DNA from: Bacteroidia bacterium
GTDB taxonomy: Bacteria; Bacteroidota; Bacteroidia; UBA4408
Assembly (NCBI GenBank): GCA_014376525.1
Contig: JACMRI010000146.1
Coordinates: 1-35,639 of the forward strand
Direction: 5' to 3'
Length of the DNA: 35,639 nt
Under the pieces are notes generated by a model, which searched no databases, was not told the origin of the DNA, and saw nothing but the letters and a program-made list of their open reading frames with translations. The position numbers and the translations under genes are program-made. Positions 7,596 to 18,700 of this stretch are shown one piece after another; the first letter of the stretch is position 1; the number at the start of each line of letters is the position of its first letter.

Positions 7596-7643
7596 AAAAA
7601 TCTAATAAGCGTTACTTATGTAAGAAACGCTTATTAGATTTTT
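7596..7643 (+). terminator. 23-bp hairpin terminator closing the lipoprotein array
   Basis: AAAAATCTAATAAGCGTTACTTA, loop TG, TAAGAAACGCTTATTAGATTTTT with a single A-A mismatch and one further T. Same core as the hairpins at 5784 and 7200. Confidence 0.8.
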
Positions 7644-7728
7644 TCAACATAATGATAACTGTCCAGTTTCACAATGTTGTTGAAAGAATTTGCTTTTTTA
7701 AAACCTCAACAAAATAACTAAAACAACA

Positions 7729-7759
7729 GCCCACGACCTCAATCGTGGGCTTGTTTTTT
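7729..7759 (+). terminator. Rho-independent terminator
   Basis: GCCCACGA, loop CCTCAA, TCGTGGGC, then TTGTTTTTT. It lies between the array and the HtrA gene. The preceding 80 bases hold a weaker nested inverted repeat (CAACAT with ATGTTG, AACTG-TC-CAGTT inside) that I cannot assign. Confidence 0.75.
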
Positions 7760-7872
7760 GGCACACTATTTGAAAAAAAAGTAAAGAAATTAAAAACGCA
7801 AAATAACGCATGGCTATACCTCTACTTTAACTCAATTAATTTCATCAACTAACAATTTAAAATCGTATTAAA

Positions 7873-9324
7873 ATGAAAAAGTTATCGTACGTACTTGCTA
7901 CCACTGCCCTAAGTGCAGGCGTAGCGTTTTGGGTGGTTAAATTTACAACACCACAGTATCCATCATCATTACAAGCATCTCAAAACTCACCTGTTTATAC
8001 CACAAGTATGAATAACGGAGGCGCTTCGGGGGTAGATTTTACGCAGGCTGCGGAGCAATCGGTAAATGCGGTAGTGCATATTCAAACAAAAGCAAAACGC
8101 CAAAATATAGGTAACGACCCATTTGAAAGTTTCTTTTTTGGAAACCCCTATCAGCGCAGTCAGCCACAAATAGAAGAGGCGTCGGGCTCAGGTGTTATTA
8201 TTAGTAGCGATGGATATATTGCAACCAATAATCACGTGGTAGAAGGTAGCGACGAAATAGAAGTAATACTTAACAATCGTAAATCGTATACTGCCACAGT
8301 AGTAGGTACAGACCCTTCTACAGATTTAGCGTTACTAAAAATAAAGGATACCGAACTACCTTACTTATTATATGGCAATTCGGACGAGGTACGCTTAGGC
8401 GAATGGGTGCTTGCTGTGGGTAATCCGTTTAACCTTACATCAACCGTAACCGCTGGTATTGTTAGTGCTAAGGGGCGCAACATAAATATTATTGGTAGCA
8501 ATCAAAATAAAAAAATATTTCCAATAGAATCGTTTATACAAACTGATGCTGCTGTAAACCCTGGTAACAGTGGCGGGGCGTTAGTAGATACTAAAGGAAA
8601 GCTAATAGGTATAAATACTGCTATAGCATCAACTACGGGTTCGTTTGCAGGGTATTCGTTTGCAGTGCCTGTAAATATTGTTAAAAAAGTAATGGACGAT
8701 TTGCTTGCCTACGGCGAGGTACAACGCGCGTTGTTAGGTGTAGGTATGCGCGATGTAGACGCTAAGTTAGCGCAAGAACGTAGTTTAAAAAATACGGCAG
8801 GTGTATATGTTTGGGGCATAGCAGAATCAAGCGCTGCTGACGATGCTGGATTTAAAGAGGGAGATGTAATTATAAAATTAGATGCTACCAAAATAAATAC
8901 TGCTGCAGAGTTACAAGAGCAAATTGGTCGTCATCGTCCTGGCGATAAAGTAAACATAACTGTAGTGCGCAACGATGCCGAAAAAGAACTTCCGGTAACG
9001 CTTAAAAATCGTAACGGAAATACTAACGTAGTAAAAAATGCACCGTCGGAAACCAGTGTACTATTGGGTGCTACGTTTGAAGATGTGAATGCTGATGACA
9101 AACAATTTTTGCGTATAGCAACTGGCGTGCGAATAAAAAAATTAGACAATGGAAAGCTACGCAATGCAGGCATTAAAGAAGGTTTTATAATTACCAGTAT
9201 TGATAAAAAACAAATGCTTACCGTAAATGATGTAACAGCAACGTTAAACAATAAACGAGGCGGAATACTTATAGAAGGCGTATATGCCAACGGAATGCGT
9301 GCCTATTATGGTTTTGGATTGTAA
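7873..9324 (+). CDS. htrA: HtrA/Deg-family periplasmic serine protease (Do-like)
   Basis: 483 residues, usual length for the family. An N-terminal signal or anchor segment (about 5-22) is followed by a trypsin-like domain with the catalytic triad H121 (ATNNHVV), D151 (TDLALL) and S233 (GNSGGAL). The long flexible loop typical of Deg proteins follows the start of the domain (GNDPFESFFFGNPYQ, about 80-94). A first PDZ domain spans about 285-380 (LLGVGMRDVD, then AGFKEGDVI) and a more diverged second one about 395-483. Known role: ATP-independent degradation or refolding of damaged envelope proteins. It stands alone on the plus strand, converging with the OmpA-like gene with only 11 bases between the stops. 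Confidence 0.93.
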   Translation: MKKLSYVLATTALSAGVAFWVVKFTTPQYPSSLQASQNSPVYTTSMNNGGASGVDFTQAAEQSVNAVVHIQTKAKRQNIGNDPFESFFFGNPYQRSQPQIEEASGSGVIISSDGYIATNNHVVEGSDEIEVILNNRKSYTATVVGTDPSTDLALLKIKDTELPYLLYGNSDEVRLGEWVLAVGNPFNLTSTVTAGIVSAKGRNINIIGSNQNKKIFPIESFIQTDAAVNPGNSGGALVDTKGKLIGINTAIASTTGSFAGYSFAVPVNIVKKVMDDLLAYGEVQRALLGVGMRDVDAKLAQERSLKNTAGVYVWGIAESSAADDAGFKEGDVIIKLDATKINTAAELQEQIGRHRPGDKVNITVVRNDAEKELPVTLKNRNGNTNVVKNAPSETSVLLGATFEDVNADDKQFLRIATGVRIKKLDNGKLRNAGIKEGFIITSIDKKQMLTVNDVTATLNNKRGGILIEGVYANGMRAYYGFGL

Positions 9325-9335
9325 ATAAGCCACAA

Positions 9336-10733
9336 TTATTTTTCTATAACCACTTCTTCTTTTAGTTTTATTTCTACTCGGCGATTAAGCAGTCGGTTAC
9401 GCTCGTCTTTGTTGTCGGCTACTGAATTATTACTACCAAAGCCTTCAAAATTAATACGTCCTTCGTCCACAAACTTTGCGGCCAAATAGTCAAACACAGA
9501 TTTAGCACGGTTTATAGACAGTACTCTATTATACGCCACACTGCCTGTACTGTCGGTAAAGCCCATTATTTCTAAATAATAACTTTTGTTTTTATTTACA
9601 CTTGATGCTAATTTATCCAACATTTTAAAAGCACTATCGGGTATGATATAAGAGTCGTTTCCAAAATAAATATTGCTCAGTATCAGATATTCTTTTTTGC
9701 CTGCTGTTGTTGCTGTCTTGGGTTTTGCATTAGTATTTACTACAACAGTAGGTTTACCGTTTACCATTTTTATAGTTTTGCTACTTGCCGGTTTTATAGT
9801 TTTGGGGTTGGCAGGTGTAGGCTCTGTTACTTTGGGTGCAGGTGGCGAATTTACTGTATCTGCGGGGTTAAATACATACACGGTATTAGTGCGTGCGGTG
9901 CTATCGGGTACTGCACTAAACGAATTTTTTTTTATAAACACCCCTGAGTCGTATTTAAAATCGCCCACGTCGGCAATGGCAATTTTTATGTGATATTTTT
10001 TTCCTGGTATTAAATTTATTTCGGCTTTCATAGGTACAGTAAGTCCATCGTACTGAAAATAATTAATGAGTTCCGAGTTTAATTTTTTCATTTTCTTTTT
10101 ACTCATTTTTAAGCGTTCGCCATTTTTGGTAAAAATATTATTGTTAATGTAAAGCTCTCCGTTTTTGTATTGGTTAATGTTGTTTACGCTAACTATTGTT
10201 TTTTTGTCGGGCAGTAAGGCTATGTTTTTTTTACGTGCACCTACTCCACTTACTACAAATGCAAATACATCGTTGTACTTACTTTCGGCATATTCCATGT
10301 ATTCTTCCGATGCAAAAAAATACTCAAACTCCAACTTGTTACGCGTAGCTATAAAATCAAATTCTAGCACCGCAGCATCAATAGTAATTCCTTTTCCTAT
10401 GCGGTTAAGATCTTTGTCGCCACGTGTGGCATTACCTGACCATTGGTTGTTTACATCATTGGCATGTGCCACGTCGGAAGCCTTGCCAGTACTTAATAGT
10501 ATACCTTGGGGTATTTTTAATAAATCGTTGCTAGATGTAAATGAAGCCATAGCCTCTAAGTTGCCACTATATTTAAAATTGTAGGCTACAATACCATTAC
10601 CTAATAAGTTTTCTTTTACAAATTTTTCTATATCTGCTGTGGTGTTTTGCACTACTATTTGTGCCACGCATGGTTTTATTAGCAATAGGTGTATTGCTAA
10701 TAAAACCATTAAATATTTGCGCGTACTGTTCAC
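9336..10733 (-). CDS. Choice-of-anchor-L domain protein with C-terminal OmpA-like peptidoglycan-binding domain
   Basis: 465 residues starting at a GTG (MNSTRKYLMVLL); the signal peptide ends near PCVAQ. Residues about 28-275 fit a choice-of-anchor-L domain (GILLSTGKASD, LEFDFIATRNKLEFEYFFAS-EEY, NDVFAFVVSG). A Pro/Thr/Lys-rich linker (about 290-345) leads to an OmpA C-terminal domain (about 350-460): NIYFGNDSYIIP, MGFTDSTGS, NRVLSINRAKSVFDYL, NRRVEIKL. The OmpA part should bind peptidoglycan non-covalently. Choice-of-anchor domains usually precede a T9SS sorting domain, so the OmpA domain here may replace it as anchor. It lies 22 bases downstream of the M23 peptidase gene on the same strand, a likely two-gene operon for cell-wall functions. 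Confidence 0.85.
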   Translation of the reverse strand: MNSTRKYLMVLLAIHLLLIKPCVAQIVVQNTTADIEKFVKENLLGNGIVAYNFKYSGNLEAMASFTSSNDLLKIPQGILLSTGKASDVAHANDVNNQWSGNATRGDKDLNRIGKGITIDAAVLEFDFIATRNKLEFEYFFASEEYMEYAESKYNDVFAFVVSGVGARKKNIALLPDKKTIVSVNNINQYKNGELYINNNIFTKNGERLKMSKKKMKKLNSELINYFQYDGLTVPMKAEINLIPGKKYHIKIAIADVGDFKYDSGVFIKKNSFSAVPDSTARTNTVYVFNPADTVNSPPAPKVTEPTPANPKTIKPASSKTIKMVNGKPTVVVNTNAKPKTATTAGKKEYLILSNIYFGNDSYIIPDSAFKMLDKLASSVNKNKSYYLEIMGFTDSTGSVAYNRVLSINRAKSVFDYLAAKFVDEGRINFEGFGSNNSVADNKDERNRLLNRRVEIKLKEEVVIEK

Positions 10734-10755
10734 AATGTTTCTTCTGTTAAAAAAT

Positions 10756-12519
10756 TTATAAATTAAAGGTATCTAATAATTCGGTTTCGTTGCCAGCATA
10801 ATCTATCACTACTATTTTTACAGTGTGTTGGCCTGTTTCATGTTTTTTACGATTAATAAAATGGATCAACTGTGCCGATTTTGTTTCGTATTCAAACAAT
10901 TCCCACTTACCATCTATGTAACCGTTGTATGATTTTATGCCTGATAATTTATCACCAATACAATAGCGCAATGAGCTAATTGGGTAATGTGTAACTATAG
11001 TTTTAGCTTTTTTGCCCTTACCTACTTTTTTTGAGCTAATGCCTTTATTACCAACTTTAAATACTAGTGGTGGTATTTCATCAGTACGTACTGCAAACCT
11101 ACCAAAACTGCGACTTTGAGCCGTTATGGTATTGTTAGCATTTATTTTTCCTCCCTCCGATTTTATATTACCATTATAATCCATGCATACCACCAATGCC
11201 TTGCTAATTAAGGATTTGGGAATGTGTGTAGTGGGTATAGTTATGCTGTAATAACTATGCGATGCAATGCTTGGGTTTAATATTTTATATACAGGTATTC
11301 TTGCAGTGTCTTTTGTTATTGTAAAATCAAAATCGGAATACATGTTACCTGCTGGTATAGTAACACTTGCGCCCTCTTTGACTAATGTATTTTCTTTTAA
11401 ACAATCTTTTAAAGCACCAAGTGCAGGCGAAAACTGTTGTTTTAAAGTAAGTGGTATAGCTTTATAATTAAAATAAAACTCAAGTGTTGCCTTGTTGCCG
11501 TTTACATCTTTGGTTACAATAGTTGCCTTGTGTGTACCATCTTGCATAAAGCTAACAACACCTCGGTTTACATGCTTTTTATATACACTTAGTTTATTGC
11601 CTTTTTCCAAATACATATTTTGTACCCAACCACCTACTTTCTTTTTGTAGGCATAATCGCAGTAGGAATTTATGTATCTATTTTCTTCAAACGGAACAGT
11701 GTCAAGCACGCTATAGCAGTGGCGTTTATCATCTATAAGTAGTTCTATGCTATAAACGTTGTTGGGGTTGGTGCTACCGCTTTGTGTATCAAAACAATCT
11801 AAGCCAAAGCCTATGTCACCAGTCAATTCAATACTTTCGGGCGATGCTAATCTAAAGTCGCCAGCCTTTCCTACTACAGCAGTACGTTTAATTTGCTCAG
11901 TGCCATTATTAATTTTAGATACGCTATTAAGCGCACGCATATACAGCGCACGTATGGTAGGCGTGGTGTTGTCGGGCACATCAAAACCGTATAAGAGTGG
12001 GTTTAATGTTTTGTCGGTATGCTCTTCTCTTATCTCAAAATGCAAGTGTGGACCTTGCGATGCGCCTGTATTGCCACTTAAGGCTATTACCTCGCCTTTG
12101 CGTACTTTTAATTCGTCCTTGAGCGGATATAATTCTACATCAAATTGTTGTAAGCGATATTGCTCCTCGCGCAAGTATTTGGCTATAGTATCATTAAACT
12201 TTAGGCAGTGTGCATACAAACTTACCAAACCGTTGGCGTGCGTTACGTACAAGGCATTACCATAACTACTGGGCGATATTTTTATACGCGAAATATATCC
12301 ATCGGCAATGGCATACAGTTTCATACCCGAAGGCGTACGAATATCTAAGCCGTTATGAAAATGATTATTGCGCAACTCGCCAAAATTAGCCACTAGGCGT
12401 ATAGGCCCATCAACAGGCGAACGAAACGTACCCGCGGGCACACGTTGCGCATTAGCTTTATAACAAGGACTTACAAGCAATAGTGTAAGTATATATAGTA
12501 GGTGTTTGGTAGTATTCAT
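10756..12519 (-). CDS. M23-family peptidase (LytM/DD-endopeptidase-like), 587 residues
   Basis: Start chosen at the ATG at 12519 (MNTTKHLLYILTLLLV); a TTG two codons earlier is less likely. A signal peptide ends near YKANA-Q. The M23 domain lies right after it (about 33-175): HNGLDIRT (H55, D59 as zinc-site residues), YAHC and GPHLHFEI (HxH). The remaining 400 residues are beta-rich and unassigned, with KK/KGKK segments. Known family role: cleavage of peptide cross-bridges in peptidoglycan. All zinc ligands appear intact, so it may be an active hydrolase. It is upstream partner of the OmpA-like protein and is divergent from the alpha-2-macroglobulin gene across a 255-base spacer in which I see no clear promoter element. 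Confidence 0.9.
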   Translation of the reverse strand: MNTTKHLLYILTLLLVSPCYKANAQRVPAGTFRSPVDGPIRLVANFGELRNNHFHNGLDIRTPSGMKLYAIADGYISRIKISPSSYGNALYVTHANGLVSLYAHCLKFNDTIAKYLREEQYRLQQFDVELYPLKDELKVRKGEVIALSGNTGASQGPHLHFEIREEHTDKTLNPLLYGFDVPDNTTPTIRALYMRALNSVSKINNGTEQIKRTAVVGKAGDFRLASPESIELTGDIGFGLDCFDTQSGSTNPNNVYSIELLIDDKRHCYSVLDTVPFEENRYINSYCDYAYKKKVGGWVQNMYLEKGNKLSVYKKHVNRGVVSFMQDGTHKATIVTKDVNGNKATLEFYFNYKAIPLTLKQQFSPALGALKDCLKENTLVKEGASVTIPAGNMYSDFDFTITKDTARIPVYKILNPSIASHSYYSITIPTTHIPKSLISKALVVCMDYNGNIKSEGGKINANNTITAQSRSFGRFAVRTDEIPPLVFKVGNKGISSKKVGKGKKAKTIVTHYPISSLRYCIGDKLSGIKSYNGYIDGKWELFEYETKSAQLIHFINRKKHETGQHTVKIVVIDYAGNETELLDTFNL

Positions 12520-12774
12520 AAGCAACTAAAATACTATTTAGGGTGTAGAACTTTGGCTTGCGTGCAATTGCTTTTGCACAGTGTGTTGTTAATGAAACTA
12601 AGGGTAAAAATACCATTATACGAATACCAATTATTACCAACATTTAGTATAAAAATACTAAAATAATGTTTTACCACCTTTTATAATTAACTACCTAGTA
12701 TTAATATGATACTGCCTCATAAAAAAATTATCTTAGCGGTACTATTATAAACTAACATTTCAAAATTAACACAC

Positions 12775-15700
12775 ATGAACAAATATATTTTAGCCGCTAC
12801 GGTACTTATAAGCACTGTACTGGTATCGTATGCAGGTATAACGCTTATAACCAAATATAAAATGGAAAACCCCAAATTTATAGTAGTAGATAATTACGAT
12901 GATAATTATAAAGCCATAGAAAAGCTAGCCAACAAAGGCTTGTACCGCGATGCTATGAATGCCTGTGAGTTACTATTAAAAAAAGCATTAACAGAAAACA
13001 ATACTCCGCAGGTAATAAAAGCCGTAGTACACAAAATAAAATATAGCCAACAGATAGATGAACAATCGGTAACTAAGGCATTGTACGAGTTGGATAGCTT
13101 AGCCGCTAAAGTAAAAAGTCCTGCTAAGGAAGTGTTACATAGCATAACGGGCGATGGCTATTGGCAATATTACCAAAACAACCGTTATCAATTTACGAAC
13201 CGTACACAAGCCGTTGATTTTAAAAACGACGACATAAGCACTTGGGATTTAACCAAGATAATAACCGAATGCGTACATCAATACACGCTATCATTAAATA
13301 ATGTTAAAACGCTACAAGCCACGCCTGTAAACGATTATAAAGCAATATTAATAAAGGGTAGAGAGTCCGAAAAATATCGTCCTACGCTATACGATGTATT
13401 GGCGTACCGTGCTATTGATTTTTTTGATAACGGCGAAGCCCGCATTATTAAGCCTTTGGAAACATTTAACATAAACCAAGATGCTTATTTAACTGATGCA
13501 ACAGCATTTTTAAACCAAAAAATAAATACTACCGATAGCCTAAGTTTTGATTATCATTTAACCAAAACTTTGCAAGAGTTGATACAGTTTCATACTACTA
13601 AAAACAACGTAATACCATTAATAGATGCGGATATAAAACGTATAGTAGTTATTTATCAAAAAACAAATAGTGCCAATAAAGATAGCCTATACAAAGCGGC
13701 ATTGCAAAACATAGTACGTGCACATAGCACCGAACCTTATGCACAATTGGCTAACTATTATTTAGCACAATGGTATGTAGGAAACTACAACGGTGATAAA
13801 AATAAAACCTACAAAAAAACAGCGCACGACATAGCTACCAAAGGTGTGCAAACAAGTACGGACGAAAACATTAAAGCAAAATTCCAAAACTTACTACGCA
13901 CTATTGAGGGCGAAACTATAAACATAACGCTAGAAAATATAAACCTAGCTAACCAACCATTTATAGCCAAAATAAATTATACCAATGCTACCAAAGTTAA
14001 ATTTAGAGTAGTAAAATTGGATATGAAACTACTCCGTGAGGCCCAAGCCAAAGAGCGTATGTATACTGATAATGGCGTAAAACCCTACCCATTAGCGGTA
14101 AGTATATACATATACAGCCAAGCCACCGTAAACGAATGGACAGAAACCTTGCCCGATGATAAGCAGTATTTAAACAATACACTATTGTATAAAATGCCCG
14201 CCATTGCTAACACAGGGCTATATGCTATTATTAGCAGCAATACTGATAACACTACGCTATACAACAACGAAACCTGTACCTATGCGCTAACCCAAATAAC
14301 TAATTTAGGAATATTAAGCGACGTAAATAATAAGCTAAACACAGTTACAGGGTTTATAGTAAACCGTAACAATAATGCACCTATTGCTGATGCAACGGTA
14401 GAGTTTATACGCCAGTACGACGATTATAAAAAAGGAACATACACCACTCGTTATGCTACTATGTATAGTTTAGTTACCAACGCTAACGGTGCATATAGCT
14501 TACAAAATATTGCACAAGACATAAGCTATACCTACCACATTAAAACTAAAACCGATGAGTATTATTCTGACCTAAGTATTTATGTAAATAAACCCTACGA
14601 CTATAAAGAGCCTGAATATACTACGTATAGCACTTTGTTTTTTACCGACCGTGCCATATACCGCCCTACGCAACTTATACACGTAAAAGGCTTGTGTACC
14701 GTAACACAAAAGCACGATACCAAAATAGTACCTAACCAAAACATAACCGTAACACTATACGATGCTAACCACCAAAAGGTAGAAAGTAGAGACGTTATAA
14801 CTAACGAGTTTGGTACGTATGCCACCACATTTACTGCGCCTAACACAGGTATGAATGGAGTAATGACTATTGGCGATAACTACGGCACTACCAACATTAG
14901 AGTAGAAGAATACAAGCGTCCGTTGTTTGAAATTACACCTAAACCATTAGTAGATAATTATAACTTAAACGACGAAGTAAAAATAGAAGGCGTGGCAAAA
15001 AGCTACAGCGGTGCGCCTATTAGCGGAGCTAAAGTAGCGTACCGTATTACACGCCAAACACGCATACCCTACTGGTGGCGTTGTTACAACCCATGGTATG
15101 TAGAAAATGACATTACCGAAATGAGTAGCGGTACTGGTATTACTAATGATACGGGTGCGTATATAATTAATTTTAAAGCCGTGCCAGACGCCAGTGTTAG
15201 CAAGCAATCGGCGGCATCATTCCGTTATACTGTTTATACTACAATTACTGATGTTAATGGAGAAACACATACTACTGAGCAAGCCGTAACTATTGGTTAC
15301 GTAAGCGTTGGGCTTACTTTGTATAACGAAAACGAACTATTAATTAAGCAAAAAAGCAAAACGGATAGTATTCATTTTAGCATTACTACTGATAACCTCA
15401 ACGGACAACACGTGCCAAGTACGGTACGTTTAAAAATTACAAAATTAAAACAGCCCAATACGTTTTTTAGAAACAGTGTGTTGCGTGATGATAAATGCAA
15501 CCAACACTTATACACCGCCGAGCAATGGTACAAGTGGTTTCCCGAAGATGAATACAATAACGAAAACGATTATCTTACTTGGGCAGAAGGCGAAGTTATT
15601 TACAACGAAAACATTAAAACCATAGCGCTAAACCATAAGCTAAACCTACCCTGTAGCCAATGGTTAAATGGTAAATATAAAGTAGAAGCCATAACTACCG

Positions 15701-18700
15701 ATAAAAAAAATAACGAAGTAAAAGAAATTAGCTATGTAGATATTACCAACTTGAACGATGCAAAAACGATTCAAGATAAGTTGCTAATGATAAATACTAG
15801 TACCGATGCCAGTGGTAGTTACGCCCTGTTAAGCCCACACATTACTAAGTGTATTAAAACTACTGCACTAAGCGCAAGTGCCTATACACAAGCATTAGCA
15901 AGTATTGATAGTTATGTAAGCAACGAAACTACTACCAATAGATTGGTACTAATAAGCTATTACCACAACAACCGTTTTTATAGCACCCAACTTACATTTG
16001 CACCAATAAACAAAACCAGTATTAAAAACGAAACCATAGCACTAACGCTACTTACCCTGCGCGATAAGCTACAACCTGGTGCTAAGGAACAATGGAAACT
16101 AAAAGTAAGCAGTAGCGATAAAACTATACCGCTTGCCGAAATGGTAGCCACTATGTACGATGCTAGTTTAGATAATTTTGTAGCGCATAACTTTAGTAGT
16201 GTATATGCACAACGCCCTGAATTGGTCGTTAAACAAGAAGATGCGCCAAACTTTAACTGGACAATAGATGGCGAAAATACAGTAAGTGCCAATGTATATA
16301 AATACGCAGCGTACAAAAACTACCAAGATAATGTATATGATTATTTAAACTTGTTTGGCTTAAACTGGAATAATAATCATAGATATTACGGACGTGGAGG
16401 AGGTAGAGAGATGTATAAAAGCATGGCGAATAGAAACGAAGGAGATATTGCTGTTGATTTTGAAGATGCTCAACCAATGATGGAAATGGCTGCGAGTGCA
16501 CCTATGGAAAAGAAGGCTTCACCAAGAGCTACTACAGCAATAGTAGGAGCTATGGACAAAGATGATTCAAAAGACGAGCAACAATCACCTAAAAAAACAG
16601 AAGATAATACACCCGAAAAACCCAAAGAAGAAGTAGCAGTGCGCAAAAACAAAAATGAAACAGCATTCTTTTTTCCACAGCTGGTAAGCGATGCGCAAGG
16701 CGAGTTTACTATGAATTTTACTATGCCCGAAGCATTAACCAAATGGAAAATGTTAGCTTATGCACACACTAAAGATTTAAAACAAGCGCAAACCCAACAC
16801 AGCGTAGTTACACAAAAAGAAGTAATGGTAGTACCCAATTGGCCACGTTTTGTACGCGAGGACGATAGCATAACCATTACCGCCAAAATTGTAAACCTTA
16901 CCAACACTCCGCTCAAAGGCAAGGCGTATATAGAACTAGTAAACCCACTTACTAACGAAAAAATAAAATACCTACAAGGTAGCAGTATGCACTTGTTTGA
17001 AGTGGCAAGTGCCAACAACACTACAGTATCATTTACACTATATATTAACGAACTTAAAGATGCCCTACAAGCCACCATATACGCCACTGCTGGCGCACAC
17101 AGCGATGCCGAACAAACTACACTTACCGTGCTACCAAACCGCATACTGGTAACCGAAAGTATGCCTATGCCTATACGCGGTAAACAAACTAAAACATTTA
17201 GCTTTACTAAATTAGTAACCAACAATAGCACTACACTTACGCATTACAACTACGCCATAGAGTTTACACAAAACCCTGCGTGGTTGGCTATTAAAGCATT
17301 GCCATATTTGTCGCAACACCAGTTTGATTGTGCTGATGGTTTGGCTAATAAATTATTTGCCAATAGTTTGTCGAGTTATATTATAAATAGTTTGCCTGTT
17401 ATACAAAACGTATTTAACCAATGGCAACAAGACCCCGAAGCATCGGTATCGCCGTTAGATAAAAATCAAGAATTGAAATCGGCATTGTTGCAAGAAACAC
17501 CGTGGGTACTTAATGCACAAGCCGAAACCCAACAGCGCAAAGACATTGCGAAATTTTTTGATAAAAATAATTTGAGTAACGAATTAAAAATAACCTACGA
17601 AAAACTAAAAAAACTACAAGCCTCAAGTGGTGCATTCCGTTGGTGGAAAGGCGATAAGTACGACAACCAATTTTTAACACAACGTGTATTAAACACCTTT
17701 GCAAAACTCATACATAGCAACGTTATAACTAAAGATACTTACGATGGCGAGACACAACTCATAAGCAAAGCACTTGCATACTTAGACATGGAAATGCAAA
17801 AAGAGTATATGCTACTAAAGAAAAATAAAAATTGGAAAACTTATAATTACTCATCAGCCACAAGTGTTGAGTACTTGTACTTGCGTAGTATATTTATAGC
17901 TAACGATTTTAAACTGGACGGCAACTACAAAGAAATGTTTGACTATCACCTAGCGCAAACACAAAAATATTGGTTACAACATACCCGCTACACGCAAGCA
18001 GTAGCAGTACTTACACTACATTACAACAAAGATGCTACTACGCCCAAAACTATATTAGCATCGCTTAAAAACAATAGTATTAATAGCGAAGAAATGGGTG
18101 CGTATTGGAAAGATACTTACGAATATTTTAACTGGTACCAACAACCTATTGAGGCACAAGCCATGACCATAAACGCATTTAGCGAACTTACTACCGATAA
18201 AAAATTTATTGATGATATGAAAACATGGCTACTTAAAAGTAAGCAAACCCAACAGTGGCCAAGCTCGGCAGCTACCGTAGAGGCAGTGTATGCGCTACTA
18301 TTAAGCAATGCCAACAGTATGAGCAACTGGTTAAGCACTGATAATAGTATAGTGGTAAAAGCAGGTAACATAACTATAGACCCAGCTACCGATAAAACCA
18401 TAAAGACAGAAAGTGGCACAGGTTATTTTAAAAAACAGTTTAACAAAACTGAAATACAAAACAACATGGGTACTGTTACCGTAACCAAAAACAACGAAGG
18501 CGTAAGCTGGGGAGCCGCCTATTGGCAATACTTTGAGCGCTTAGATAAAATTATGCAACACAGCACAGGGCTTAGTATTAAAAAAGAGTTGTTTGTAGAA
18601 ATAAACACTCCTTCTGGCCCAGTTATAAAACCCATAGATAAGCAACCACTTAAAATAGGCGACAAAGTAAAAGTGCGTATAGAAATACGTGCCGACCGTA

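Noticed and set aside
8931-9290. 119-codon minus-strand frame inside the HtrA gene
   Set aside because: Lies wholly antisense to a well-supported conserved gene with no recognisable motif.
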